Assembly: GCF_001269925.1 (NCBI RefSeq)
Contig: NZ_LHVO01000063.1
Span: 186,001 to 250,000 of the forward strand
Source of the DNA: Pseudomonas sp. MIACH
Lineage (GTDB): Bacteria; Pseudomonadota; Gammaproteobacteria; Pseudomonadales; Pseudomonadaceae
Direction: 5' to 3'
DNA length: 64,000 nt
Shown here one piece after another: positions 15,295 through 24,601 of the stretch. Each line of letters starts with the position of its first letter. Position 1 is the first letter of the stretch. The notes below the pieces were generated by a model. That model saw only the letters and a list, made by a program, of their open reading frames with translations, was not told the DNA's origin and ran no database searches. The translations under genes were made by a program, and so were the position numbers.

Positions 15295-16437
15295 ATGACA
15301 AAACCCTCAACCTTCACTGCCTCCAAACTGGCCAGTGCCATTATCGGTGCCCTGCTTTTTTCCAGCGTTCCGGCGCATGCTGCGGACATCTGGCTGGATT
15401 CGGCCACCACCGGCTGGGCCACTCAGAACGGCGGCACCAAGGGCGGCTCGCGAGCTGCGGCGAATAATATCTACACGGCAAAAAACGCGGCTGAGCTGAA
15501 AACCGCACTGAGCGCTTCGGTGGGCACCAACGGCCGTATCATCAAAATCACCGGCATCATCGATGTCAGCGAAGGCAAGGCTTATACGACGACTGCTGAT
15601 ATGAAGGTACGCGGTCGCCTGGATATTCCTGGCAAAACCACCATCGTCGGTACCACCAGCAATGCCGAGATCCGTGAGGGTTTCTTCTATGCCAAGGAAA
15701 ACGACGTCATCATCCGCAACATCACCATCGAAAACCCTTGGGATCCCGAGCCGAAGTGGGACCCTACAGACGGCAGCGCCGGCAACTGGAACTCGGAATA
15801 CGACGGCCTGACCATTGAAGGCGCCAACAACGTGTGGGTCGATCACGTGACCTTCACCGATGGCCGCCGTACCGATGACCAGAACGGCAGTGCCAACGGC
15901 CGTCCGAAGCAGCATCACGACGGCGCGCTGGATGTTAAAAATGGCGCCAACTACGTGACCATCTCGTACTCGGCGTTCAAGTCACACGAGAAGAACAACC
16001 TGATCGGTTCCAGCGACAGCCGCACCACCGATGACGGCAAGCTCAAGGTCACCATCCACAACACCCTGTTTGAAAACATCTCTGCCCGCGCGCCGCGGGT
16101 GCGTTTCGGCCAGGTGCACCTGTACAACAACTACCACGTGGGCAGCACCAGCCATAAGGTGTACCCGTTCTCATACGCCCATGGCGTGGGCAAGAACTCG
16201 AAGATCTTCTCCGAACGCAATGCCTTCGAGATCAGCGGTATCAGCGGTTGCGACAAGATCGCCGGCGATTACGGTGGCAGCGTCTACCGCGACACCGGCT
16301 CGACCCTCAACGGCAGCGCATTGAGCTGCTCGTGGAGTTCGAGCATCGGCTGGACCCCGCCGTACAGCTACACCCCGCTGGCCGCCGACAAGGTCGCCGC
16401 CGACGTCAAGGCCAAGGCCGGCGCCGGTAAGCTCTAA
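15295..16437 (+). CDS. pel: Pectate lyase, polysaccharide lyase family 1
   Basis: 380 residues, the size of the extracellular Pel of soft-rotting Pseudomonas (P. marginalis, P. fluorescens, P. viridiflava). The signal peptide (MTKPSTFTASKLASAIIGAL...) ends AHA at 29. PL1 hallmarks are the parallel beta-helix segments IIRNITIENPW and NNVWVDHVTFTDG, the calcium-site Asp residues around DGALDVKNGANYVTISY, and the catalytic Arg region ARAPRVRFG near 265-272. It cleaves polygalacturonate by beta-elimination outside the cell, so it must cross both membranes. The adjacent T2SS is the obvious exporter. AAGGA lies 11 bases before the ATG, a wide spacing, inside a possible Rsm site. Confidence 0.95.
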   Translation: MTKPSTFTASKLASAIIGALLFSSVPAHAADIWLDSATTGWATQNGGTKGGSRAAANNIYTAKNAAELKTALSASVGTNGRIIKITGIIDVSEGKAYTTTADMKVRGRLDIPGKTTIVGTTSNAEIREGFFYAKENDVIIRNITIENPWDPEPKWDPTDGSAGNWNSEYDGLTIEGANNVWVDHVTFTDGRRTDDQNGSANGRPKQHHDGALDVKNGANYVTISYSAFKSHEKNNLIGSSDSRTTDDGKLKVTIHNTLFENISARAPRVRFGQVHLYNNYHVGSTSHKVYPFSYAHGVGKNSKIFSERNAFEISGISGCDKIAGDYGGSVYRDTGSTLNGSALSCSWSSSIGWTPPYSYTPLAADKVAADVKAKAGAGKL

Positions 16438-16463
16438 GCTGCGGTGTCACCTTCGTGAAATGA

Positions 16464-16490
16464 AAAGCCCTCGGTGACGAGGGCTTTTTT
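16464..16490. terminator. Bidirectional terminator between pel and gspF
   Basis: AAAGCCCTCG and CGAGGGCTTT form a 10-bp stem with loop GTGA, followed by TTT on the plus strand and AAAA upstream. It serves both convergent transcripts, pel and gspF, and ends 1-2 bases before the gspF stop. Confidence 0.9.
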
Positions 16491-16491
16491 G

Positions 16492-17703
16492 CTACTGCAC
16501 CAGTTGGTTGATCTCGATGATCGGCAACAGCACCGCCAGCACAATCACCAGCACCACCGCGCCCATCACCACGATCATCAGTGGCTCCAGCAGTGCGGTC
16601 ATGCCCATCGCCCGGCGCTCGATATCGCGGGACAGTGTCTGCGCGGCGCGATCGAGCATCGGCGGCAGCGAGCCGGTCTTTTCGCCGCTGGCAATCAGGT
16701 GGATCAACAGTGGTGGAAATACTTTCTCGACTGCCAGCGCCGTGGCCAGGCTGACGCCTTCGCGCACCTTGGCGGTGGCGTCGCTCACGCTTTGGCTCAG
16801 GCAGTCGTTGGACAAGGTCTGGCGGGCCGCTTCCAGTGCACGTAACAGCGGCACCCCGGCGCCGCCGAGAATCGCCAGGGTCGACGCAAAGCGGGCGGTA
16901 TTCAGGCCCAGCACAAAACGCCCGATCAGCGGCAGGCGCAGCACGCGCCGATGCCAACGCAAGCGCGCCGGCGGGTTGCGCAGGAACATACGCCAGCCCC
17001 AGAAACCTGCCACCAGGGCGCTGAAGCAGAGCCAGCCCCAACCGCGAATGAAATCACTGGCATTGAGCATCGCCAATGTCAGCCCGGGCAGATCCTGGCG
17101 TGCCTGGGAAAACGCGCTGACCACCTGGGGCACCACGTAGCTGAGCAGGAAAATCACGATGGCGATCGAGACCAGCCCTACCACCCCCGGATAGATAAAC
17201 GCGGTGAGGATTTTGCTGCGCAGGTTATTACGTTCTTCGATGTAGTCGGCCAGCCGCTCCATCACCTGGGCGAGGTCACCGGACTCCTCCCCCGCCGCGA
17301 TCAGCGCACGGTAGATCTCCGGAAAGTCCCGTGGCCGCGCGGCCAAGGCGTCCGCCAGGCGCATGCCGCCGCGAACATCGGCACGCACCGCACTCAGGGC
17401 CTGGACGATGTGCTTGCGCTCGGCCTGCTCCACCGTGGCACTCAACGCGGCCTCCAGCGGCAGGCTGGCGCTGAGCAGGCTGGCCAACTGTCGAGTGGCC
17501 CAGGCCAGGTCGTTGTCCGACAGTTTGGCGCTGAACAGGCCTGCGCCCGCCCCCGACGGCGTAGGCTGCTCAAGGTGCACCGACAAGGCGGTCAAGCCAC
17601 GCCGGCGCAAAATCCCGAAGGCCTCGCGCTGACTATCGGCTTCCAGGTGCCCGCTCTCGATCTTGCCCATGGCATCGGCGGCTTCATAGCGATAGCGATT
17701 CAT
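16492..17703 (-). CDS. gspF: T2SS inner-membrane platform protein GspF (HxcS position)
   Basis: 403 residues, the normal length. The sequence MNRYRYEAADAMGKIESGHLEADSQREA, two homologous cytoplasmic domains (LASLLSASLPLEAAL and LAILGGAGVPLLRALEA) and three hydrophobic segments, the last near the C-terminus (IVVMGAVVLVIVLAVLLPI), define GspF. It is the polytopic platform protein that couples the GspE ATPase to pseudopilus assembly. Its start overlaps the gspE stop (TGATG), indicating translational coupling. It is the last gene of the leftward T2SS operon before the shared terminator. Confidence 0.96.
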   Translation of the reverse strand: MNRYRYEAADAMGKIESGHLEADSQREAFGILRRRGLTALSVHLEQPTPSGAGAGLFSAKLSDNDLAWATRQLASLLSASLPLEAALSATVEQAERKHIVQALSAVRADVRGGMRLADALAARPRDFPEIYRALIAAGEESGDLAQVMERLADYIEERNNLRSKILTAFIYPGVVGLVSIAIVIFLLSYVVPQVVSAFSQARQDLPGLTLAMLNASDFIRGWGWLCFSALVAGFWGWRMFLRNPPARLRWHRRVLRLPLIGRFVLGLNTARFASTLAILGGAGVPLLRALEAARQTLSNDCLSQSVSDATAKVREGVSLATALAVEKVFPPLLIHLIASGEKTGSLPPMLDRAAQTLSRDIERRAMGMTALLEPLMIVVMGAVVLVIVLAVLLPIIEINQLVQ

Positions 17704-19121
17704 CAGGCGTCCCGTGTCACGCGCAGGATCTCTTCCGGCGCGGTGGCGCCGCTGCGCACCCAGCGCTCGCCGTCTTCACGCATGCTGAACATCCCCGCAC
17801 GGCGCGCCGCCACGCGCAGATCCTGCTCGCCGGCGCCCTGGTGGATCAGGCTGCGCACCTCGTCGTCGACGCAAAACAATTCATGGATCCCGGTCCGCCC
17901 GCTGTAGCCGATCTGGTTGCACTGCGCGCAGCCCACCGGACGCCAGGTGCCGGGCGCGGCCGGGTCTTCCTGTTTGCAATGCGGGCACAGGCGGCGCACG
18001 AGGCGTTGCGCCAGGACACCCAATAACGACGAGGCCAACAGGAACGGTTCGACGCCCATATCGATCAGGCGGTTGACCGCTGACACCGCATCGTTGGTGT
18101 GCAATGTAGCGAGTACCAAATGTCCGGTGAGAGAAGCCTGCACCGCGATTTGTGCGGTCTCCAGATCGCGGATTTCACCGATCATGATGATGTCCGGATC
18201 CTGGCGCAGAATCGCCCGCAGCGCCAGGCCGAAGGTCATGTCGATCTTGGCGTTGACCTGGATCTGGCTGATGCCCGGCAGGTCGTATTCCACCGGGTCT
18301 TCCACGGTGAGGATATTGCTGGTGCTCGCATCCAGCCGTGCCAACGCCGCGTAAAGGCTGGTGGTCTTGCCGCTGCCCGTGGGCCCGGTGATCAGCACGA
18401 TGCCATGGGGCTGGCGGATCAAGGTGTCGAGGCGCGCCAGCAACTGCGGCTCCATGCCCAGGGTCTCCAGCTGCAAACGCCCGGCTTGCTTGTCGAGCAA
18501 GCGCATCACCACGCGCTCGCCATGCCCGGTGGGCACGGTCGACACACGAATGTCGATGGGTCGCCCGGCCACGCGCAGGGCGATACGCCCGTCCTGGGGC
18601 AGGCGTTTTTCGGCGATGTCGAGCTGGGCCATGATCTTGATCCGCGACACCAACGCACCATGCAGCGCCTTGCGCGGCGACACCACGTCACGCAGGGTGC
18701 CGTCGACGCGGTAACGCACCACGGAGTGGGTTTCATACGGCTCAATGTGAATATCACTGGCCTCGTCCCGCGCGGCCTGGGTGAGCAAGGCGTTGATCAT
18801 GCGGATTACCGGCGCACCGTCCTGGGTGTCGAGCAGGTCGGTGATCTCGGGCATGTCCTGCATCAGGCGGTCGAGGTCGACCTCGTTTTCCGCCGCACCC
18901 ACCACAGCGGCGGCGCTGCCGGTGTCGGCGTAGGCGCTGGCCAGCAGACCGTCGAGTTCGTCATCGCGTATCTGCTCAACCCGCGACTGGCCGAACTGGC
19001 GCTGCACTTCGCTGATCGACCAGCCGGGGGTTGAGGGGCAGACGGTGAGCAGCATGCCGTCCTCGCCGGGGCGCAGGAGGATGCGTTGGGATTTGGCCCA
19101 GGCGTAAGGGAGCAGGCTCAT
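17703..19121 (-). CDS. gspE: T2SS assembly ATPase GspE (HxcR position)
   Basis: 472 residues. It has an N-terminal N1E-like region, then the AAA+ secretion ATPase core: SDIHIEPYE, Walker A GPTGSGKTTS near 246-255, Asp box ILTVEDPVEY, Walker B DIIMIGEIRD, His box GHLVLATLHTNDA, and the tetracysteine zinc motif CPHC...CAQC near 395-420. It hydrolyses ATP on the cytoplasmic face to drive pseudopilin addition. It overlaps gspD by 4 bases (ATGA) and gspF by 1 base. All catalytic motifs look intact. Confidence 0.97.
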   Translation of the reverse strand: MSLLPYAWAKSQRILLRPGEDGMLLTVCPSTPGWSISEVQRQFGQSRVEQIRDDELDGLLASAYADTGSAAAVVGAAENEVDLDRLMQDMPEITDLLDTQDGAPVIRMINALLTQAARDEASDIHIEPYETHSVVRYRVDGTLRDVVSPRKALHGALVSRIKIMAQLDIAEKRLPQDGRIALRVAGRPIDIRVSTVPTGHGERVVMRLLDKQAGRLQLETLGMEPQLLARLDTLIRQPHGIVLITGPTGSGKTTSLYAALARLDASTSNILTVEDPVEYDLPGISQIQVNAKIDMTFGLALRAILRQDPDIIMIGEIRDLETAQIAVQASLTGHLVLATLHTNDAVSAVNRLIDMGVEPFLLASSLLGVLAQRLVRRLCPHCKQEDPAAPGTWRPVGCAQCNQIGYSGRTGIHELFCVDDEVRSLIHQGAGEQDLRVAARRAGMFSMREDGERWVRSGATAPEEILRVTRDA

Positions 19122-21448
19122 GGTCGTGCACCTACAGGCACCGCGCGGATGACCGCCCTCGGCCCCGGCTGCTGCCCGCCCGGAATCGCCTTCTCCACCG
19201 CCGGCAATTGCGGCGCCTGTACATCCGGCATCGCCCAGCTGTGTTCCGGCTGGGAGTGCCCCTGGGCACGGCGCATGTAGTCATACCGATTCAGGGTGAT
19301 CGCGCGCCCGGCACCACTGTCGCGGATGATATACGGGCGCAGGAACACCATCAGGTTGGTCTTGGTGACCGCCCGGCGCTCATTGCGAAACAACGCGCCC
19401 AGCCCTGGAATGCTCGACAGCCACGGCACCGCTTCATTGCTCTGGCTGTAACCGTCCTGCAGCAGCCCGCCAAGCACCATGATCTGCCCGTCGTCGAGCA
19501 AAATACTGGTGTCGATCGCGCGCTTGTTGGTGACGATACCGGCCGACGCTGCGCTGCTGGACGCACGCTCATCGATGCTGCTGACCTCCTGGTAAATATC
19601 GAGTTTGACCGTGCCACCCTCCGAGATCTGTGGCCGCACATTCAGCTTCAAACCGACCTCTTCACGGGTGACCGTCTGGAAGGGGTTATTGCTGGTACCG
19701 CCGCCACCGGTCACGTAGCTGCCACTGACAAACGGGATAGTCTGACCAACAAAAATACTCGCCGCCTCGTTGTCCAGGGTCAGCAGGTTCGGCGTCGACA
19801 GTACGTTGCTGCCGCCTTTGCTTTTAAGCGCGCGGGCCAACACCTTGAGGTCCATGACCTTGCCAATGCCGGGCACATCCACGGTACCGTTGATGAAGCC
19901 GAGGCTGAGCCCGCCAGGCAGCACGTCAACGCTGGTCTTGCCATTCAGGTTGAACCCCGCACCACCCAGGTTAGTACCGCCAACCACACCTTTGCCGGCC
20001 AGGTCGCCGCTCTGCCACTGCACGCCGAACTCGTTGGCATCGTCCTCGCCGACTTCCACGATGAGGCTTTCAATCACCACTTGGGCGCGGCGCTGGTCGA
20101 GCATATCGATGACTTCACGCAGGTTGCGGTACAGCGGCTCCGGGGCAGAAATCAGCAAGGTGTTAGTGGTCGAGTCCGCCTGGAGGGTCACGCCACCGGC
20201 GGTGAAGGCAACGTTTTGCTCATTCGACTGCCCGCCGGGCTGGCTGCTCGAGCTGCTGGTCGTCTGCGCCGACTCATTGGCGCTGGTGGTGCTGCTCTGG
20301 CCACTGCCCTGCCCGGTCTGGCTGCCGGAGGTATTGGCGCCCATTGCGCTGAGCACCGACCGCGCATTGTCACCGCCACCGCTGTCGCTTTCACCGGTGA
20401 ACAACCCGCGTAACGACTGCGCCAGTTTCGCGGCCTGGGCGTTGCGCAGGTACACCACGTGCAAATTGCTTGGGTTGGCTTGGGCGTTATCGAGCTTGTA
20501 GATCAAGTTGCGCGCCAGCTCGGTCCGCTCCGGGCTGCCCGCGCGGATCACAATCGCGTTGGAGCGCGGGTCTCCGACCACGGTGATTTTCTGGGTAGGG
20601 TCACTGCCTGGCTGCTCCAGCAGTTGCGAGACCATCTCGGCAATATCCACGGCAATCCCGTTTTGAACCTGCACCACGTCGGTGTCGATGGCGCTCGGTG
20701 TATCGATGCCGTCGATAAGCTGCGCCACCCGCGCCAGGTTCTCGGCGTAGTCGGTGACAACGATGGTGTTGTTGCCCGGATAGGCGTTGATCGGGTTGTT
20801 TGGCGAAACGATGGGCCGCAGTACCGGGATCAGGTTCACCGCGTTTTCGTATTGCAGGCGGAAGGTGCGCGTGAGCATGCCGTTTCCGCTCGGCTTGTCG
20901 GCACTGTAGATCGGCCCGCCGAGCAGCTTGGCATCGGCCTCGGGCACCACGTGCGCGATACCGCCCACGTCCACCACACTGAAGCCCTGCATGCGCAATG
21001 CCGCCAGCAGCATGTCGTAGGCCTGATGCGCCGGCACCTGCCCTTCGGAAACCAGCGTGAGGGAACCCTTGACGCGCGGGTCGACCAGGAACTGCTGCCC
21101 CGTCGCGCGGGACAACGCCCGCACCACGGCTTGAATGTCGGCCTCGACGAAATTCAGCGTGACCGGTTGATTGCCCAGTGGCGCACTCGGCGCCGCGCCG
21201 CTGTGACCAGCACTGCCGGCGCGTGCTGGGTTGGTGACCTTATGCAACGGCCGCGCCTGCCGTTCGATCTGCACCTGCGCACGCTGCCTGTCTACCAGTG
21301 CATCGCCGCTGCGCTGGGTGGTGGCGAGGGGCAGCCCGAGTTCACTGTCCAGCGGCACATCCGCTGTGGGCTGCGAGCTGCACGCACTCAGTGCGAGCAA
21401 CAGAAACGGCGCAGCCGTACGTCCATAATGGGAACCTGACCACTTCAT
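19118..21448 (-). CDS. gspD: T2SS secretin GspD with lipoprotein signal (HxcQ-type liposecretin)
   Basis: 776 residues. The signal ends in a lipobox, LALSAC with Cys23 followed by Ser, so it is predicted to be a lipoprotein. Most GspD proteins have an ordinary signal peptide and need a pilotin, while P. aeruginosa HxcQ is a self-piloting liposecretin. N0 to N3 domains follow (LNFVEADIQAVVRALSRATGQ, LNPF-type N1-N2 repeats with IVVTDYAENLARV), with a Ser/Gly/Gln-rich insertion in N3 (about 350-425). The secretin domain has VLSTPNLLTLDNEAASIFVGQ and the gate region VPWLSSIPGLGALFR. A C-terminal tail of about 60 residues follows, rich in Pro and Gln. It overlaps gspE (ATGA) and gspM by 4 bases. 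Confidence 0.95.
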   Translation of the reverse strand: MKWSGSHYGRTAAPFLLLALSACSSQPTADVPLDSELGLPLATTQRSGDALVDRQRAQVQIERQARPLHKVTNPARAGSAGHSGAAPSAPLGNQPVTLNFVEADIQAVVRALSRATGQQFLVDPRVKGSLTLVSEGQVPAHQAYDMLLAALRMQGFSVVDVGGIAHVVPEADAKLLGGPIYSADKPSGNGMLTRTFRLQYENAVNLIPVLRPIVSPNNPINAYPGNNTIVVTDYAENLARVAQLIDGIDTPSAIDTDVVQVQNGIAVDIAEMVSQLLEQPGSDPTQKITVVGDPRSNAIVIRAGSPERTELARNLIYKLDNAQANPSNLHVVYLRNAQAAKLAQSLRGLFTGESDSGGGDNARSVLSAMGANTSGSQTGQGSGQSSTTSANESAQTTSSSSSQPGGQSNEQNVAFTAGGVTLQADSTTNTLLISAPEPLYRNLREVIDMLDQRRAQVVIESLIVEVGEDDANEFGVQWQSGDLAGKGVVGGTNLGGAGFNLNGKTSVDVLPGGLSLGFINGTVDVPGIGKVMDLKVLARALKSKGGSNVLSTPNLLTLDNEAASIFVGQTIPFVSGSYVTGGGGTSNNPFQTVTREEVGLKLNVRPQISEGGTVKLDIYQEVSSIDERASSSAASAGIVTNKRAIDTSILLDDGQIMVLGGLLQDGYSQSNEAVPWLSSIPGLGALFRNERRAVTKTNLMVFLRPYIIRDSGAGRAITLNRYDYMRRAQGHSQPEHSWAMPDVQAPQLPAVEKAIPGGQQPGPRAVIRAVPVGARP

Positions 21449-21954
21449 GATGCTTCCTTAGCGCCGTTCACCTGATCCATACGGACGGTTCCTGAAAGAG
21501 TGCCTGCCGTGTCATCGGTCGAGGCTTCGCCTGTGCGTTGCAGACTTGCCTCGACCACCTCCAGCGAAAATTGCCGTGGGTCACTCAATAACCAGCCGAG
21601 TACCGCATCGGCGGGGGCCGCGTCCAGTGTCAGTCGCCAGGACAGATCCTGGGCCTGCAACCGGTAGTGCCCCGTCAGTCCGGCGGCGTCGAGGGATTGC
21701 CGCAATGAGTGTTCAAGGTCCAGCCCGACAGGCGTGGTGACCTCGCGAAGCAACAGCGCCAGTGCCTGGCTCTGGGCGCGCAATTTCGGGGTTTCGGCGT
21801 GCCAATAGTCAATGTTCTTGAGCGCCGGCTGGATCAGCGACAGCCAGACCAGCAGGCCGGCGAGAAACACCGCCGCGCCGCTGACCATGGCTTTTTCGCG
21901 CGGGGCCAACGCTTTCCAGCGCCCTCTCAAGAGCATCCATATCTGATTATTCAT
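21445..21954 (-). CDS. gspM: T2SS protein GspM (HxcZ position)
   Basis: 169 residues from the ATG at 21954. A short cytoplasmic N-terminus with PREKAMVSG leads into one transmembrane helix (AAVFLAGLLVWLSLIQPAL), then a coiled-coil and small periplasmic ferredoxin-like domain, the GspM layout. It partners GspL at the inner membrane. The start overlaps the end of gspL by 8 bases, so the upstream non-ATG start in the open frame was rejected. GspM sequences are poorly conserved, so the assignment rests on topology and its place between gspL and gspD. Confidence 0.88.
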   Translation of the reverse strand: MNNQIWMLLRGRWKALAPREKAMVSGAAVFLAGLLVWLSLIQPALKNIDYWHAETPKLRAQSQALALLLREVTTPVGLDLEHSLRQSLDAAGLTGHYRLQAQDLSWRLTLDAAPADAVLGWLLSDPRQFSLEVVEASLQRTGEASTDDTAGTLSGTVRMDQVNGAKEAS

Positions 21955-23086
21955 CGTCGTTTTCCACGCTGGAATCACCCTCTGCCGACGTCGGTTCGGC
22001 CAGCGCGCTCAGCGTCCAGATGCGCTCATTACGGTTGGCAGAAAGTCCCGCCTGGCTCAAGGCCGCGTGCACAGCGCTGTCGGCAGCGGGAGTGGCTTCG
22101 GCGGTCATCTGCACCTGCAACTGGCGCTGGCTGAAGGTCAACTGCTGGACGCTGCCGGCCATGAACGGCAGCGCAATGGCGGTTTGCTGCACCAGGTAAG
22201 CAAAGTCGTGACTGGCCTGCGCGGGGCCGCCTCCTTGCCGGATCGCCAATTGCTGGCGAGCCTGTTGCAGGGGATTGAGAATCACCGGCAGCTCGGGAAA
22301 TGCGCGCTTCACACGCTGGCTCATCTGCTGCTTGAGCTGCTGGCCCTGCGCAACCTCGCGGGCGGCGTAAAGGTTGAGTCCGGCTACCCAGACGCCCACG
22401 GCCAACGCACAACAACCCAACGCCCGCCCCCACCCTGCCGCCTGTGCAGCGTGCTTACCGAGGCCGCCGTGCAAGCCCCAGCCTGGGGTGGCACCGTCCC
22501 AACGCGGGTGCTCCGTCGGCCACAGCACTGTTGCGCCCGTGGCGGCGAGTGCCTCCAGACGGGCCTCAACCAACGGTTCCACCGCGCCATGTTCGCGGGA
22601 GAAACGCAGCACTAACTGGCCCGCCACCACACACGCGTTGACCTGCCCGGCCGGTGGCACGGCTAACCGGTAAGGCGCGGGATACAGGCCACTCAGTTTC
22701 AGCCGGTGCTGCCCCAACAACTGACCGAGGCGATCCAGTCCAACCTGGGGCAGCCAACTCAAATACACCTGCCCGTCGGCATGCCGGGCGCTGTGCGCCA
22801 CATGCATCTGCTCGCTGCGCCCCAGGATCAACGCCTGCGCGGCGCAGGCAACGGCCGCATCGATACGGGCGGGTGAAAGAGGCGGAAGCTCTATGCGCGT
22901 GAGTACCGTGTCCATGGGGTGAAGGAAACACTCGACGGCCTGAGACTTGGCCTGCTGGCCCAACTGAGCAAGGGTGCTGATGCCGGTCTGGCTGACACGC
23001 CCCTTGCGGTCCAGTTGCGCAAACTCCAGCTCGGCGTCTGACGTCAAGTTCTCCAGTGGCGGCAAGGCCAGGCGCAGGCGCGTCAT
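21947..23086 (-). CDS. gspL: T2SS protein GspL (HxcY position)
   Basis: 379 residues starting at the ATG at 23086, which overlaps the gspK stop (ATGA). The N-terminal two thirds is the actin-like cytoplasmic domain that binds GspE (LPPLSPARIDAAVACAAQALI). One transmembrane helix follows (ALGCCALAVGVWVAGLNLYAA), then a coiled-coil and periplasmic domain. An upstream extension of 38 codons in the same frame has Arg/Pro-rich, non-GspL sequence and was rejected. It links the ATPase to GspM and the pseudopilus base. Confidence 0.9.
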   Translation of the reverse strand: MTRLRLALPPLENLTSDAELEFAQLDRKGRVSQTGISTLAQLGQQAKSQAVECFLHPMDTVLTRIELPPLSPARIDAAVACAAQALILGRSEQMHVAHSARHADGQVYLSWLPQVGLDRLGQLLGQHRLKLSGLYPAPYRLAVPPAGQVNACVVAGQLVLRFSREHGAVEPLVEARLEALAATGATVLWPTEHPRWDGATPGWGLHGGLGKHAAQAAGWGRALGCCALAVGVWVAGLNLYAAREVAQGQQLKQQMSQRVKRAFPELPVILNPLQQARQQLAIRQGGGPAQASHDFAYLVQQTAIALPFMAGSVQQLTFSQRQLQVQMTAEATPAADSAVHAALSQAGLSANRNERIWTLSALAEPTSAEGDSSVENDDE

Positions 23087-24006
23087 ACGCCCAACCTCGA
23101 CCAGATGACCCTGGGCATTGCGTCTTCGGGACGATGCAGCAGCGCAGCCATGTGAACACGGCGCTGATTGCGGCGGGCCTGACCTTGGAGCAGAAACCAT
23201 TCACTGGTGATCCCGACGTTGAGTTGATCCACGTTCAGGTTGGGCAAGCGCGCGCGGTTAACGAAGTCGCCGCGATTGATAAACCACTGGCCGCGATCAC
23301 GCTCGGCGACCAGCGCCTTGGCCTGCGCCAAGGACAAACCCGGCACCACCGCAGCCAGCACTTCAGCGCTGGCGGTATTGCTGTTGACCCAAGTGTTGAC
23401 CGGAATAATGCTGACGTAGCGATCGAGCCGCGCCAAGAGCTGCTCATTGACGCCTTCGATACCGCTTAACTGATCAAGGCTGCGCAGCATTGGCTGGGTG
23501 GCGGGTAATGGCGGGGGCGGCTGTCCCACTGTTGAGGCAACCGGCCTATGTGGGTAGGCCGCAATCACGCGCTGGCTGATGCGCTGCGCCAGGCGTGCCT
23601 CGACACCGATCATTTCGCACAACCGCTCAAAGCTGCGCATCTGCCCGAGATCAACATGCTCCTGGGCGATTAAATTGCGCAGATTGAACTTGCCTTGCAG
23701 GTCCTCAACGCGACCTTCGAATTCGCCGTCCTGAGCGATGCTGATCGGCCGGGCCCAAGGCTGATCAAGCCGCGTCAGCACATCCTGCTCGCGGGCGTCC
23801 CGGAGCAATCGCCGGCTGACTTCCAGGCCGCCCAGCAATGAGGCACTGCCCTGCACTCGCGCCTGTTCGGCCTCAAGTGAACGGGTAAAAACACTCTGGC
23901 GGGTGAGCATGCCGGCGGCGAGCACGGCGACCACCGCCGCGATCAGCATGGCGCTGATAATCGCCATGCCGCGCTGTTTCGCCACTGTCGGCGAGTGGAA
24001 TTTCAT
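23083..24006 (-). CDS. gspK: T2SS minor pseudopilin GspK (HxcX position)
   Basis: 307 residues, much longer than the other pseudopilins, as usual for GspK. The prepilin site is KQRG followed by MAIISAMLIAAVVAVLAAG, lacking the +5 Glu, which is a known GspK feature. The large alpha-helical insert contains GRVEDLQGKFNLRNLI and helix-hairpin-like segments (LAAVVPGLSLAQAKALV). It forms the pseudopilus tip with GspI and GspJ. It lies 8 bases after gspG and overlaps gspL. Confidence 0.93.
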   Translation of the reverse strand: MKFHSPTVAKQRGMAIISAMLIAAVVAVLAAGMLTRQSVFTRSLEAEQARVQGSASLLGGLEVSRRLLRDAREQDVLTRLDQPWARPISIAQDGEFEGRVEDLQGKFNLRNLIAQEHVDLGQMRSFERLCEMIGVEARLAQRISQRVIAAYPHRPVASTVGQPPPPLPATQPMLRSLDQLSGIEGVNEQLLARLDRYVSIIPVNTWVNSNTASAEVLAAVVPGLSLAQAKALVAERDRGQWFINRGDFVNRARLPNLNVDQLNVGITSEWFLLQGQARRNQRRVHMAALLHRPEDAMPRVIWSRLGV

Positions 24007-24014
24007 GGCGGCGC

Positions 24015-24464
24015 TTAGAGCTGCCAGGATCCGATATCGGCATTCACACCGTCGCCGTCAGGCTGGCCATCGGCACCGAGGGAGAAGATATCGACTTCGC
24101 CGTTCGCGCCGGGATTCAGGTAATGGTAAGGACGGCCCCAGGGGTCGTTGGGCAGGCGCTCCAGATAAGAACGCCAGTTGGTATTTTTTGCATCTGCCGG
24201 GCGCTCGACCAATACCTTGAGGCCCTGGTTCATGTTGGGATAGGTGCCATGGTCGAGACGATAAAGCTTGAGCGCCTGCATCAGGCCGGCGACGTCTTGC
24301 TTGGCCGCAATCGCCCTGGCCTGGTCCGGGCGGTCCAGCACTTTAGGCACGACAATCGCCGCCAGAATGCCGAGGATGACCACCACCACCATGATCTCGA
24401 TCAGCGTGAATCCTTGCTGAGCGTGGCGGGCGCGATGCCCATATTTGATGCGCGCGAAATCCAT
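24015..24464 (-). CDS. gspG: T2SS major pseudopilin GspG (HxcT position)
   Basis: 149 residues from the ATG at 24464, preferred over the ATG three codons upstream because AAGG then sits 9 bases away. The prepilin peptidase site is QQG/FTLIEIMVVVVILGILAAIVVPKVL with +5 Glu. GspG signatures follow: PNMNQGLKVL, NDPWGRPYHYLNPG and the calcium-binding end FSLGADGQPDGDGVNADIGSW. It forms the pseudopilus shaft. No prepilin peptidase gene lies in the window, so the type IV pilus PilD elsewhere must process it. First gene of the leftward gspG-K-L-M-D-E-F run, divergent from gspI. Confidence 0.97.
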   Translation of the reverse strand: MDFARIKYGHRARHAQQGFTLIEIMVVVVILGILAAIVVPKVLDRPDQARAIAAKQDVAGLMQALKLYRLDHGTYPNMNQGLKVLVERPADAKNTNWRSYLERLPNDPWGRPYHYLNPGANGEVDIFSLGADGQPDGDGVNADIGSWQL

Positions 24465-24601
24465 ATCCACCATCCTTGGCTTGATCCTAATTCGGCGCGC
24501 AGTGTAACAAAACTAACTATCTGGATAGCAAAAATAATTGGCCGCTGCCCGCTGCGCTCTGAGTGCTACTCTACGGCGTGTTTTTACGCCAAGAGTGACC
24601 C

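Noticed and set aside
24505..24535. ech-operator-like TAACTATCTGGATAGC near gspG/gspI
   Set aside because: Only one half-site resembles the operator and there is no functional reason for shared control.
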